A stretch of 64,000 nucleotides of DNA from Opitutaceae bacterium TAV5 (GTDB lineage: Bacteria > Verrucomicrobiota > Verrucomicrobiia > Opitutales > Opitutaceae). Positions within the stretch are counted from its first letter, which is position 1. Each line of letters begins with the position of its first letter. Shown in pieces: positions 52,219-60,661 of this stretch. Below the pieces are notes generated by a model. That model did not search any database, was not told the DNA's origin, and worked only from the letters and a program-made list of their open reading frames with translations. The position numbers were made by a program, and so were the translations under genes. The stretch is taken from contig CP007053.1 in the NCBI GenBank assembly GCA_000242935.3, positions 2,589,001 through 2,653,000 of the forward strand, given 5' to 3'.

Positions 52219-52866
52219 ATGAACCCCCGCCCATACCCGCATTTTCGGCATCCTTCCCGTTTCGCCTTCACGCTGATCGAGCTTCTCACCGTGATTGCGA
52301 TCATCGGCATCCTTGCCGCGATCATCATTCCCACGGTCGGCGTCGTGCGCAGCAAGGCGCGCGCCAGCCATTGCGCCTCCAACCTGCGCCAGATCGGCCT
52401 CGCGCTGCATCTCTATGCCAACGAAAACAGGGATATGTTTCCCGCGCGGGGTTCGATGGGTGACACCGAAAATCCGCCATGGATGTGGAGACTCGCGCCC
52501 TATGTGAGTATCAATGTCAACCAGCTTGGCGCGCCACCCAAACCCAAGTCTGTTGGTGTTCTTGCCTGTCCCGATCCGAAGTTTGATCCCTGGAACTCCG
52601 AATCCAGGACTTCATACGCCTACAACAACTTCATCCATGAAACCACCAAGCCGTGGCTCTACCGGCGCGGCGCCGTGCCTGATCCGTCCCGGACCTTTTT
52701 CATACTCGAAATCGATGCCGCTGCGGAAACCGTGTCCTATGACTCCACAACCCGGTTTGCGTATCGTCATCCCGGCAACACTGCCAACGTCCTTTTTGTC
52801 GACGCTCATGTCGTAACGCTCAAGGGACCGCTCCAGAAAACCGACGAACGATGGAAGTGGTGGTGA
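52219..52866 (+). CDS. Pseudopilin-like protein with prepilin N-terminus
   Basis: 215 residues with [20 protein letters not shown] at residue about 13 (Ala at the processing site), [19 protein letters not shown] and the tail [20 protein letters not shown]. The DG of the tail motif is changed to DA. It follows the operator and precedes the lyase/pyruvyl transferase fusion by 277 bases in which I see no gene. Confidence 0.88.
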   Translation: MNPRPYPHFRHPSRFAFTLIELLTVIAIIGILAAIIIPTVGVVRSKARASHCASNLRQIGLALHLYANENRDMFPARGSMGDTENPPWMWRLAPYVSINVNQLGAPPKPKSVGVLACPDPKFDPWNSESRTSYAYNNFIHETTKPWLYRRGAVPDPSRTFFILEIDAAAETVSYDSTTRFAYRHPGNTANVLFVDAHVVTLKGPLQKTDERWKWW

Positions 52867-53143
52867 GAGGCAGGTCTCCACGATCCGATCCCTTTCCGGG
52901 ACGTCCGGCGCCATGGAATCGATCCGACCGATACCGCAGGCGGGTCGGGAAGATGCCGCGCCGCAGCGGCGCCTCTGCCGCCCGCGCTCTCCGTATCGGG
53001 TTGTCCATCCTGCCCGCCCGGTCTCCGCGGCTTGTCGCTAAGGTTTTGCTGTCGGCTGACAAACTCGCTCGCGCCGGATGCCCGGCCGGGACGCGTCTTG
53101 CCCGAAACCGTTCCGCCTCTTTAATCACGCAATCCATTCCTCG

Positions 53144-55702
53144 ATGAAAACCCCCTGCACCCGATTCCGGCTGTTCCGGATATTTGTCCTGCTTCTCGTT
53201 TCCGGAGCATTCACCTGCCAGGCTTTCGATGGCCGGTCACAGACGGCGCAGGCAGCCCCTCCTCCTCCCGTCCTGATCCAGATCCGTTACCCTGATCTCC
53301 TCGCCAACCGGGCCGAAGCCGACTCCGGCGACGCTCCCCTCAAAAAAGCCGTCGCCTCGCTTGCCGCCAAAGCCGACAAGCTTCTCGACCAGCCAGCCTT
53401 TACCGTCACCGACCCGGAAAAAATCGTGGCGCCCTCCGGCGACCCTCACGACTTCCACTCCATCGGCAAATACGCCTGGCCCAACCCCGACACCGCCGAC
53501 GGCATGCCCTGGGTCCGACGTGACGGGTACACCAATCCCGACTGCTGGACCGGCAAGTATGACCTGACCCGCTACGGGCGCATGCGCGGCAATGTCACCA
53601 CGCTCGGCCTGGCCTGGTTTTATACCCGCGATGAAAAATATGCGGCCAAGGCGGCCGAATTTCTCCGCACCTGGTTCATCACGCCGGAAACCCGGATGAA
53701 TCCGAATTTCAACTACGCCTCGGCGCAGCCGGGCGTTCACGACGGCATGGCTATCGGCATCATCGAGGGAGCCGACCTGATCCGCATGCTGGATTCCGTA
53801 AAGCTGCTGGGGCTTTCCCGATCCTGGACCCCTGCCGACGATGCCGCCCTGAAAGACTGGTTTCGCGCCTATACCACATGGCTTCTCGAAAGCCCTCCGG
53901 GAAAAGCCGAAGCCGCCATGGTCAACAACCACGGCGCCTGGCATGCCGCCCAGGTCGCAGCGTTTTCCCTCTATGCCGGCGATGCCGACCGCGTTGCCGG
54001 CGCCCTGAAAATGGCCCGCCATTTTGTCGCCACCCAGATCGCCGCCGACGGAAGTCTTCCCCATGAACTTAACCGCAACCGCTCCCTGTGGTATACGCTC
54101 TACGGCCTCCGCGCCCTCACCACGCTTGCCGGATGTGCCTCCGCTGCCGGTGATGACCTCTGGGCCTGGCGCAACCCGAAAACACCCGAGGCGCCTTCCC
54201 TCAAAATTGCCTTCGAGGCTCTCATTCCCTTTCTGACGGACAAGGCTGCCTGGCCGCGCAAACACCTCGACAAACAGCAGGCTGTTCAGGTTGCCGCCCT
54301 TCCTCTTTTTTATCAGGCTGCCGCTGCCTTTCGCACACCCGAACTCATCGAGGCCACCCGCTATCTTGCACAGAAAACCGGAGACCGTGCCAGCCTCCTT
54401 GCCCGCCTTCCCGATTCCGTCGCTGCCGCCACAACGACCGTATCCCCGGTGCCGGTCATCCTCGTCCGCTCCGGCTGGCAGACTGTCAATATTGGAGACA
54501 TCGCCCACACCCCGGGGCTCCTGACCCTTCTCCGGAAACACATCCCCGAAGCCCGTCTCATTCTCTGGCCCGCCGACATCCGCGATGACGTCGAACCGCT
54601 TCTCCGCCGGCAATTCCCCGACGTGGAGATTGTCCACGGAGGCCTCGATTCCGCCGGTTTTCCCGACACTCCCGCCGTCCGTTCCGCCTTCGACCGCGCC
54701 GGTCTCTTCATTTGCAGTTCCGCCCCCGACATCCATGTCGCGACCAAAGTCTTCGATGCCTGGAGAAAATACCATGCTGCCGACATCGGCCACCATCCCT
54801 ACGGCTTTTACGGTGTGACCGTGGACCGCGAGTCCGCCTTCGCCAGATTCGTCGGAGCCCGCCCCCTTTCTCCGTCCGAGCGGGACCTGCTCGATCACGC
54901 CGCCTTCGTCTATACGCGGGAAACGACCAGCCTCGACTACCTTCGCCGTGAAAACGTCAAGACGCCGGTCCTTGCCTTTGCACCCGACGCCGTTTTCGGC
55001 GTCGATCAGTACGATACCGCCCGCGCCAACGCCTGGCTCCGTGCCAATGCGCTCGAAAAAGACCGTTACATCTGCGTGATCGGCCGCACCCGGTTCGCTC
55101 CCTATTACAAGATTCGCAAGCACGCTCCGACCGAAAACGATCGTGCCCGCGAGGCCTACAACGAGCAGCACATCGAAAACGACCTCGGCAAGATCCGCGA
55201 CGCGATCACCCGTTTCGTTGAGCAAACCGGTCTCAAGGTCGTTCTTTGCCCCGAAATGACCTTTGAGGTCGAAGTGGCGAAAACCGGAATTTACGACAAA
55301 CTCCCCGAACGCATTCGCTCCCGCGTCGTCTGGAAAGACAGCTACTGGATGCCCGACGAGGCCGCCGCCGTTTACCGCGATGCGGTCGCACTGCTCAGCA
55401 TGGAGTGCCACTCGCCGATCATCGCCGCCGCCGCCGGAACCCCCTCCCTCTATCTGCCTACCGCGACCGAAACGTCCAAGGGGCAGATGTGGCCCGACAT
55501 CGGCCTCGGCGACTGGATGCTCAACCTCGACCGTCCGGACGTGACCGGAGAAACGCTTGCGACAGAGCTCGTCGGTATGCATAAAAACGAGACGGAAGCC
55601 CGGGCGAAACTTTCCGCCGCCATGGCCCGGGTTCGCGGTATCCAGCGCGAAACGATGGCGCAGATTCGGGCCCTTCTGCCTCACCAGAGTCTCTCGAACT
55701 GA
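53144..55702 (+). CDS. Fusion of PL5-type alginate lyase and polysaccharide pyruvyl transferase domains
   Basis: 852 residues from ATG 53144, with a signal peptide (RFRLFRIFVLLLVSGAFTC). Residues about 60-410 are a PL5 alginate-lyase-like (alpha/alpha)-barrel: KYAWPNPDTADGMPWVRRDG, catalytic pair N262-H263 in NNHGAWH, and R313/Y320 in RNRSLWYTLYGL; the Asn-His-Arg-Tyr set of family A1-III lyases is intact. Residues about 435-840 are a polysaccharide pyruvyl transferase (CsaB/PssK-like) domain: LVRSGWQTVNIGDIAHTPG, LLSMECHSPIIAAAAGTPSL. Lyases cut uronate polymers by beta-elimination; pyruvyl transferases decorate glycans using phosphoenolpyruvate, normally in the cytoplasm. A secreted protein with both is unusual, so the second domain may be lectin-like or inactive. 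It lies between the pseudopilin and a PEP-CTERM gene. Confidence 0.85.
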   Translation: MKTPCTRFRLFRIFVLLLVSGAFTCQAFDGRSQTAQAAPPPPVLIQIRYPDLLANRAEADSGDAPLKKAVASLAAKADKLLDQPAFTVTDPEKIVAPSGDPHDFHSIGKYAWPNPDTADGMPWVRRDGYTNPDCWTGKYDLTRYGRMRGNVTTLGLAWFYTRDEKYAAKAAEFLRTWFITPETRMNPNFNYASAQPGVHDGMAIGIIEGADLIRMLDSVKLLGLSRSWTPADDAALKDWFRAYTTWLLESPPGKAEAAMVNNHGAWHAAQVAAFSLYAGDADRVAGALKMARHFVATQIAADGSLPHELNRNRSLWYTLYGLRALTTLAGCASAAGDDLWAWRNPKTPEAPSLKIAFEALIPFLTDKAAWPRKHLDKQQAVQVAALPLFYQAAAAFRTPELIEATRYLAQKTGDRASLLARLPDSVAAATTTVSPVPVILVRSGWQTVNIGDIAHTPGLLTLLRKHIPEARLILWPADIRDDVEPLLRRQFPDVEIVHGGLDSAGFPDTPAVRSAFDRAGLFICSSAPDIHVATKVFDAWRKYHAADIGHHPYGFYGVTVDRESAFARFVGARPLSPSERDLLDHAAFVYTRETTSLDYLRRENVKTPVLAFAPDAVFGVDQYDTARANAWLRANALEKDRYICVIGRTRFAPYYKIRKHAPTENDRAREAYNEQHIENDLGKIRDAITRFVEQTGLKVVLCPEMTFEVEVAKTGIYDKLPERIRSRVVWKDSYWMPDEAAAVYRDAVALLSMECHSPIIAAAAGTPSLYLPTATETSKGQMWPDIGLGDWMLNLDRPDVTGETLATELVGMHKNETEARAKLSAAMARVRGIQRETMAQIRALLPHQSLSN

Positions 55703-55784
55703 GCGGCGGTCGGCTAGAAAGCCGCATCCGCAGAACGTAGCGGCATGCCTCCCTGCATGCCGGACGAGGCGCGCCGGCGTCTCG

Positions 55785-55998
55785 CCCCCCCCTTGAACCG
55801 GGTGACGCTGCGCGTCGCCGGTTTGTGTGGCGCGGGCGTCTCGCCCGCTTCCGACGTGGCACGGGCATCCTTGCCCGTGGACGGCGCGAAGCGTCGCCGG
55901 TTTGTTTCCGGACGACGCGGAGAGGCAACGCTCACGGGCTGGAAGCCCGTGCCACACGATCCGGCGGCTTCGCCGTCAGCGGGCGGGACGCCCGCGCC
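55785..55998. repeat. Hairpin repeat cluster
   Basis: Composite of the same hairpins as in gltB. GCGGGC-GTCTC-GCCCGC (55832-55848), CACGGGC...GCCCGTG with a six-base loop (55860-55879), GACGGCGCGAAGCGTCGCCGG, then the opposite-facing CACGGGC-TGGAA-GCCCGTG (55933-55951) and a last unit near 55979-55996 ending GCCCGCGCCAC. The outer ends are inverted. It fills most of 55703-56120 between the fusion gene and the PEP-CTERM gene. Confidence 0.8.
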
Positions 55999-56069
55999 AC
56001 TTCAGGGCCGTCCGCGTAACATCAGTCAGCAACTTGATTTGAAATACTGTCGTGTAGCCGCGACTACGA

Positions 56070-56084
56070 CTGGAACTGTTCCAG
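56070..56084. promoter_or_regulatory. Palindromic operator CTGGAAC-T-GTTCCAG
   Basis: Perfect seven-base arms around one base, 36 bases before the ATG of the PEP-CTERM gene. It matches the two palindromes beside the paralogous LacI genes, so this gene is probably in the same regulon although no regulator gene is adjacent. Confidence 0.68.
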
Positions 56085-56120
56085 CAGCAATCTCTCGTTC
56101 CCGTTCCCCGGGCGGGCAAG

Positions 56121-57086
56121 ATGCAGGGCATGAAATCCCTGACAATGCCCTCCCGTTTATTCCCGCTCTCATTTGCTGCCGGTCTGGCCCTGGCGACTGC
56201 CGGCGCTCACGCAACTGTCTATCTTGAGGAAACCTTTTCCGGATACGTTGCCGGATCATTAGGCGGCCAGAGCGCGTCATCGGCCAGTGCCGGACTCTCG
56301 GGAAATTGGGAGCGTAATGCAGTAACGGATACTTATGCGGACGTGCAATCCGCCAGCCTCGCATTTGGCGATCTGGCCAACGAAGGAGGATCGCTTCGCC
56401 TCTACGGGACTGCGGCCAACAAATCCGTTGTCATTGGCGCCAGGGTGGACGCATCGCTCGCCGGCACGGTATATTCCGCATTCGTATTCCGGTTCGACAC
56501 CCTTTCCACCTCGAACGCGGCGTCTTTTTCTGGTATCCGCATGAGCAGTACGCAGGATGGCAGTTCCGATACCCGGTTTGCCGTTTCACCTGATGGCAGT
56601 GCCTCACTTGGGGGCACACCTGATGCCCGGTTCAACGGCAGTGTCGGCTCCAGCGGATGGGGCACGCTTCTGGCCAGTGAAACCTACATTGCACTCTCCA
56701 GATATGAGCGCGTTGGCGACACCCTGTCGGCTTCAGCCAAAGGCAAGCTTACGACCTGGTATCTGACCCTTGACCAGTTCAACGCTTACAAGACGGATAA
56801 CTTCGCAACGCTCAATGCGGCTACCGCCGCCGATGTCGCGGCCAAGACCTATTCTGAATCCTCTTCCGGGACGAGCACCATAACCGGGAGCTATCTCCAG
56901 TTTGTTGTCTTCAATGCCAGCGGGGAGACGGGACTCATCGACGTCACGTTCGACGCGCTCCGATTTGGCGACTCTTTCGATGCCGTCACCCCCTTGTCCA
57001 TTCCCGAGCCTGCCACATGGGCGGTGCTGATCGGCGCCGCCGCATTCGGAATCGCGGTCATGCTTCGCAAGCGCTCACGCCGGTGA
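56121..57086 (+). CDS. PEP-CTERM sorting-domain protein
   Basis: 321 residues (ATG 56121; internal Met at 56130 is possible). The signal peptide ends near GAHATVY. A lectin-like beta-sandwich body (LEETFSGYVAGSLGGQSASS, GSLRLYGTAANKSVVIGARV, GLIDVTFDALRFGDSF) is followed by IPEPATWAVLIGAAAFGIAV and RKRSRR. It is preceded by the GGAAC palindrome. Likely surface glycan-binding protein in the regulon of the LacI paralogues. Confidence 0.86.
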   Translation: MQGMKSLTMPSRLFPLSFAAGLALATAGAHATVYLEETFSGYVAGSLGGQSASSASAGLSGNWERNAVTDTYADVQSASLAFGDLANEGGSLRLYGTAANKSVVIGARVDASLAGTVYSAFVFRFDTLSTSNAASFSGIRMSSTQDGSSDTRFAVSPDGSASLGGTPDARFNGSVGSSGWGTLLASETYIALSRYERVGDTLSASAKGKLTTWYLTLDQFNAYKTDNFATLNAATAADVAAKTYSESSSGTSTITGSYLQFVVFNASGETGLIDVTFDALRFGDSFDAVTPLSIPEPATWAVLIGAAAFGIAVMLRKRSRR

Positions 57087-57109
57087 ATCATTGGTCAGGA
57101 AGCGCGTTG

Positions 57110-58510
57110 TCAGGGATCCGGCGATCGATCGGGTCTTGAGACGGAAGATCGCACCAGTCGAAACGCGGACGGGATGCCCATTCGGGCAAAGTCCACGGAG
57201 TCCATGTTGTCGAAGCTGATGTCATCACAATCGATGCAGCACAGCGATTCGGAGCGTTGCCCTTCCGCGCGGGTCCAGTCGAGCCGGACATTGCGGAACC
57301 GCACACGATCCGCGTAACGGACGAAAATACCGCAGGCGGGCGGATTCGTGACCGCTTCTTTCCAGGGGTGCTCCAGGGCGCAGGACTCCGCGTCGAACGG
57401 CGATTGCAACCTGTGGCCGAAGAACCGGAAGACGCAGTCGATGAAATCGATGTCGGACACGCGCACGGTTTCCTCGCCGACGATATAGACGGACTTGGTG
57501 GCCCGGCAGGACAGACCCTTGAAGACGATGTTGCCGACCGCGGCCTTGGCCCCGACGCCGAGCGTCAGGTTCACCGGCGTGGTGACATCCATGACGATGT
57601 TCTCGAACCGGACGTTGTCGATATCGGTTCCTCGCGGATAGCGGTCCGAGTAAGCGGGCCAGATGCTGATCCCGGTGCGGGTGTCACGGATGACGAGGTT
57701 GGAAAACAGGCAGTCGCGAATGGTGCCGTCGCCGACGCCGAGCCGCAGCGCGCAGCAGCGGGTGCGCAGGATGCAATTGGAAACGATGGCGTTCTCCATT
57801 GGCACGTCCGCGTCTCCCAGCACCTTGTAGTGCCCGCGCAGCACGATGCAGTCGTCGGCTGTGTCGATGTCGCAATTGTCCACGACGAGGTTGCGGCAGC
57901 AGTTGAAATGCAGTCCGTCGGAGTTCGGAATCTTCCGGTCGCTCCGGATGGTCAGCCCGGAAATCTTCACGGTGTCGCAGTCGAGCAGGTAAACGCTCCA
58001 GAAGCAGGCGTTCACCAGCGAAACGTTTTCCAGTCGCACGTGGGTGGAGCCGACAAAATACAGCATTTGCCCGGGGCGCTCGTCGGGCAGCTTGTAATGG
58101 TCGTGGCTTCCCTCGCGTTCCGGGTCGCGCGCGATGACGCCTTGATTAAAAAACGCGGAGGGATTGCCGTCGATGGTTCCCCGACCGGCGAGAGTCACGT
58201 TGTCGCATCGGTAGGCGATCAGCAGGTGCGTTCCGTTGGCGGCCTGATGGGCGACCACGTCCTGTTCGGGAAAGCAGTCGATCGCGTTGTATTCGTCGCG
58301 CTCGGGGCAGGCCAGCAGGGTGCAGCCGGCCTCCAGATAAAGCGTGATGTTGGTTTTCAGCCACAGGGTTCCCGTTAAAAAAGTTCCCGGAGGGAAATAA
58401 ACCACACCGCCACCGGCGTCGGCGCATCGGTCGATGGCCTGCTGGATGGCGCGGGTGTTGATTGCCGAGGGAGAGGCGATCGCGCCGGTTTCCGTGATGG
58501 ATATGCGCAT
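57110..58510 (-). CDS. GH28-like polygalacturonase/pectin-degrading beta-helix protein
   Basis: 466 residues, right-handed beta-helix. N-terminal AIQQAIDRCADAGGGVVYFP and PGTFLTGTLWLKTNITLYLE are typical of GH28 and related lyases. The catalytic region reads KIPNSDGLHFNCCRNLVVDN and CDIDTADDCIVLR, giving NSD and ADD motifs of the inverting acids; the GHG motif expected next is not clear (RLGVGDG). No signal peptide from this start. A C-run leader (G6 on the plus strand at 58532-58537) precedes the start. It follows the glucarate-dehydratase-like gene, 43 bases away, in the same direction, consistent with galacturonan or uronate use. Confidence 0.82.
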   Translation of the reverse strand: MRISITETGAIASPSAINTRAIQQAIDRCADAGGGVVYFPPGTFLTGTLWLKTNITLYLEAGCTLLACPERDEYNAIDCFPEQDVVAHQAANGTHLLIAYRCDNVTLAGRGTIDGNPSAFFNQGVIARDPEREGSHDHYKLPDERPGQMLYFVGSTHVRLENVSLVNACFWSVYLLDCDTVKISGLTIRSDRKIPNSDGLHFNCCRNLVVDNCDIDTADDCIVLRGHYKVLGDADVPMENAIVSNCILRTRCCALRLGVGDGTIRDCLFSNLVIRDTRTGISIWPAYSDRYPRGTDIDNVRFENIVMDVTTPVNLTLGVGAKAAVGNIVFKGLSCRATKSVYIVGEETVRVSDIDFIDCVFRFFGHRLQSPFDAESCALEHPWKEAVTNPPACGIFVRYADRVRFRNVRLDWTRAEGQRSESLCCIDCDDISFDNMDSVDFARMGIPSAFRLVRSSVSRPDRSPDP

Positions 58511-58553
58511 GATGGGCTTGTTGTGGGGGTAGGGGGGAGGCGGGGAGCAATGC

Positions 58554-59744
58554 TCACACGCCGCCGACGATGGGGAACCAGTCGGGGCGGCGGGGATCCT
58601 GGTGGAAGCGGGCGTAGTAGTCGCCGCGCTTCTCGTATTCGCGTTCGTATTTCTGCATTTTCTCCTCGTCGAGTGTGACGCCGAGGCCGGGGCCGCGGGG
58701 AACGGGCAGGCAGCCGTCGCGGTATTTCATGAGGCCGCCCTCGATGATGTCGTCGGTGAGGTAGTGGTAATGCGCATCGCCGGCGAACGTCATCTCGGGG
58801 ATCGTGCTGGCAGTGTGAAGCATGGCGGCCAGCTCGATGCCGAACTCCGCGCCGCTGTGCATGGCCACGCCGAGGCCGAAGGTGCGGCAGACGGCGGCGA
58901 GGTCCTTCACACCGCGGGGACCTTCCCAGTAGTGGATGTCGGTGAGCACGATGTCCACGGAGCCGAGTTTCACGGCCGGAGCGAGGTCGTCGAAGCGGGC
59001 CGGATACATGTTGGTGGCCACCGGAATGCGGATCTGTTTGCGGACTTCGGCATTGCCATTGAGCCCCCAGGACGGGTCCTCGAAATACTCGATGCCGAGC
59101 GGTTCGAGTCGTCGGCCGATGCGGACGGCGGTGGGCACGGACCAGACGCCGTTGGGGTCGATGCGCAGGCCGAAATCGGGGCCGAGCCGTTCGCGGCACA
59201 GTTCGAGCACACGCGCTTCCTCGCCGGGGTCCATGACGCCGGCCTTGAGCTTCATGGCGCGCACGCCGAGCGTTTCGTAGAGTTCCTGGCACCAGTCGGC
59301 GAGGTCCCCGGCGCAGGTGTCGTCGCCCCCGCCGGGCCGGTCGTAGCGCCAGAACAGATACGCGATCATGGGAATGGCGTCGCGCACGGGGCCGCCGAGC
59401 AGGTCGCAGAGGGGGCGGTCGACCGCCTTGCCGATGATGTCGAGGCAGGCCATTTCGATGGCGGCGTAGAGGCGGGCGTTGGAGAGGTAGTAGATCGAGC
59501 GGAGGACCTTGAGCTTGATCGTTTCGAGGTGAAACGGATCCAGCCCGACGATGCGGGGTTTGAGCCGGAGGAGGGCGGCGCGCTGGTCGCCTCCGCCAAC
59601 CTCGCCGAGACCCACGATGCCTTCGTCGGTGACGAGTTCGAGGATCGTACGGAGAAAATATCCGGGATGGACGCCGGTATTGTGGCGGAGCTGGCAGGTG
59701 AGGGGGATGGCGACGGTGCGTACTTTCAGGTCAATGATCTTCAT
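58554..59744 (-). CDS. Enolase-superfamily acid-sugar dehydratase (glucarate dehydratase-like)
   Basis: 396 residues. N-terminal capping domain, then the modified barrel with K165-x-K167 (AMKLKAG), metal ligands D196 (RIDPNG), E222 (EYFEDP) and N245 (VATNMY), and His296 (MHSGAEFG); LTDIHYWEG also resembles the glucarate dehydratase branch. Such enzymes dehydrate aldaric or aldonic acids. It heads the leftward pair with the GH28 gene, under a divergent IclR regulator, consistent with uronate catabolism. The exact acid cannot be read from sequence. Confidence 0.82.
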   Translation of the reverse strand: MKIIDLKVRTVAIPLTCQLRHNTGVHPGYFLRTILELVTDEGIVGLGEVGGGDQRAALLRLKPRIVGLDPFHLETIKLKVLRSIYYLSNARLYAAIEMACLDIIGKAVDRPLCDLLGGPVRDAIPMIAYLFWRYDRPGGGDDTCAGDLADWCQELYETLGVRAMKLKAGVMDPGEEARVLELCRERLGPDFGLRIDPNGVWSVPTAVRIGRRLEPLGIEYFEDPSWGLNGNAEVRKQIRIPVATNMYPARFDDLAPAVKLGSVDIVLTDIHYWEGPRGVKDLAAVCRTFGLGVAMHSGAEFGIELAAMLHTASTIPEMTFAGDAHYHYLTDDIIEGGLMKYRDGCLPVPRGPGLGVTLDEEKMQKYEREYEKRGDYYARFHQDPRRPDWFPIVGGV

Positions 59745-59873
59745 GACGGAGGCGGTCTGTTTGCGGGTTTTTCTGCCGAAAGGATCCCCGGAGACCTCCG
59801 CCGGATCAATTCCGTATTGGATAAAAAATTATCTGTTATGGTAAAATCCCGGATTCTGTGGCTGGCTGTAACG

Positions 59874-60629
59874 ATGAACACGATACCCGTTCTGCAAAAA
59901 GCCCTGGATGTGATTCACGCGATTGCCGCGAACGAGGGCGGCGGCCTCGGTGCGAAGCAACTGTCGATGGAGCTCGGTATCGCACCGGCCACGACATACC
60001 GGATTTTGCGTACCCTCGTGAAGAACAACTGGCTGCGGGAAAGCCGGCGCGGGGAGTTCCGGCTGGCTTTCGGACTGGCGCAGGTGACGCGGTCGTATGC
60101 GCGCCTCGAACACGTGCTGGGGTTGTTGCAGGGGCCGTTGCGCGAACTCTCGCACGAGACGGGCTTGTCGGCGAAGATTTCGATCCGCGAGGGGTTGCAG
60201 GCGGTGACGGCGCTGCGGGCGGAGTCACGGCGTCCGAATTCGATTTCTTCTCCGGTGGGTTCCCGGATGCACCTGCTGGAGGCGGGATCGGTCGGCACGA
60301 TCCTGCTGGCGCAACTGCCGCGTCCGGAAGTCTTGCGCGTGCTGCATTCGGCGAGAGAGGACGGGGAGCGGTTGCCGGAGCGGGAGGAGCCGCAATGGTT
60401 GAAGGAGATCGCGGCGGCCCGGCGGTCGGGTTTCGGCAGCGCATTCGGCACGCGCAATCCGGCAATCCACGCCATGTCGGTGGCGTTGCCGCTGACGGAT
60501 TCCGAACTGGCGGCTCTCACCGTCGTCGGCTGGCCGGAGGATTTCCGGGAAACGCTCGGCCAGCGGGAATTGCTGCGCCGGCTGAAGCGCTGCGCCGGCA
60601 CGATGCGCAAGCTCGCCGGCACCGGTTGA
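59874..60629 (+). CDS. IclR-family transcriptional regulator
   Basis: 251 residues from ATG 59874 (MNTIPVLQKALDVIHAI); ATG 59838 in the same frame is possible. N-terminal winged helix LGAKQLSMELGIAPATTYRI, then an IclR effector domain (LLQGPLRELSHETGLSAKIS; GRMHLLEAGS-like region; SVALPLTDSELAALTVVG). It is divergent from the dehydratase/GH28 pair, 129 bases apart, and likely responds to a sugar acid. Confidence 0.87.
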   Translation: MNTIPVLQKALDVIHAIAANEGGGLGAKQLSMELGIAPATTYRILRTLVKNNWLRESRRGEFRLAFGLAQVTRSYARLEHVLGLLQGPLRELSHETGLSAKISIREGLQAVTALRAESRRPNSISSPVGSRMHLLEAGSVGTILLAQLPRPEVLRVLHSAREDGERLPEREEPQWLKEIAAARRSGFGSAFGTRNPAIHAMSVALPLTDSELAALTVVGWPEDFRETLGQRELLRRLKRCAGTMRKLAGTG

Positions 60630-60661
60630 GGCGGGCACGATGATCCGGCGTCAGCGGATAT

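Noticed and set aside
53237-55957. 906-residue antisense frame opposite the PL5/pyruvyl transferase gene
   Set aside because: Same reason: a codon-bias shadow of a clear sense gene with catalytic residues.
58602-59873. Forward frame continuous with the IclR gene through the dehydratase gene
   Set aside because: Only the part from 59874 (or 59838) resembles IclR; the rest is antisense to the enolase-family gene.
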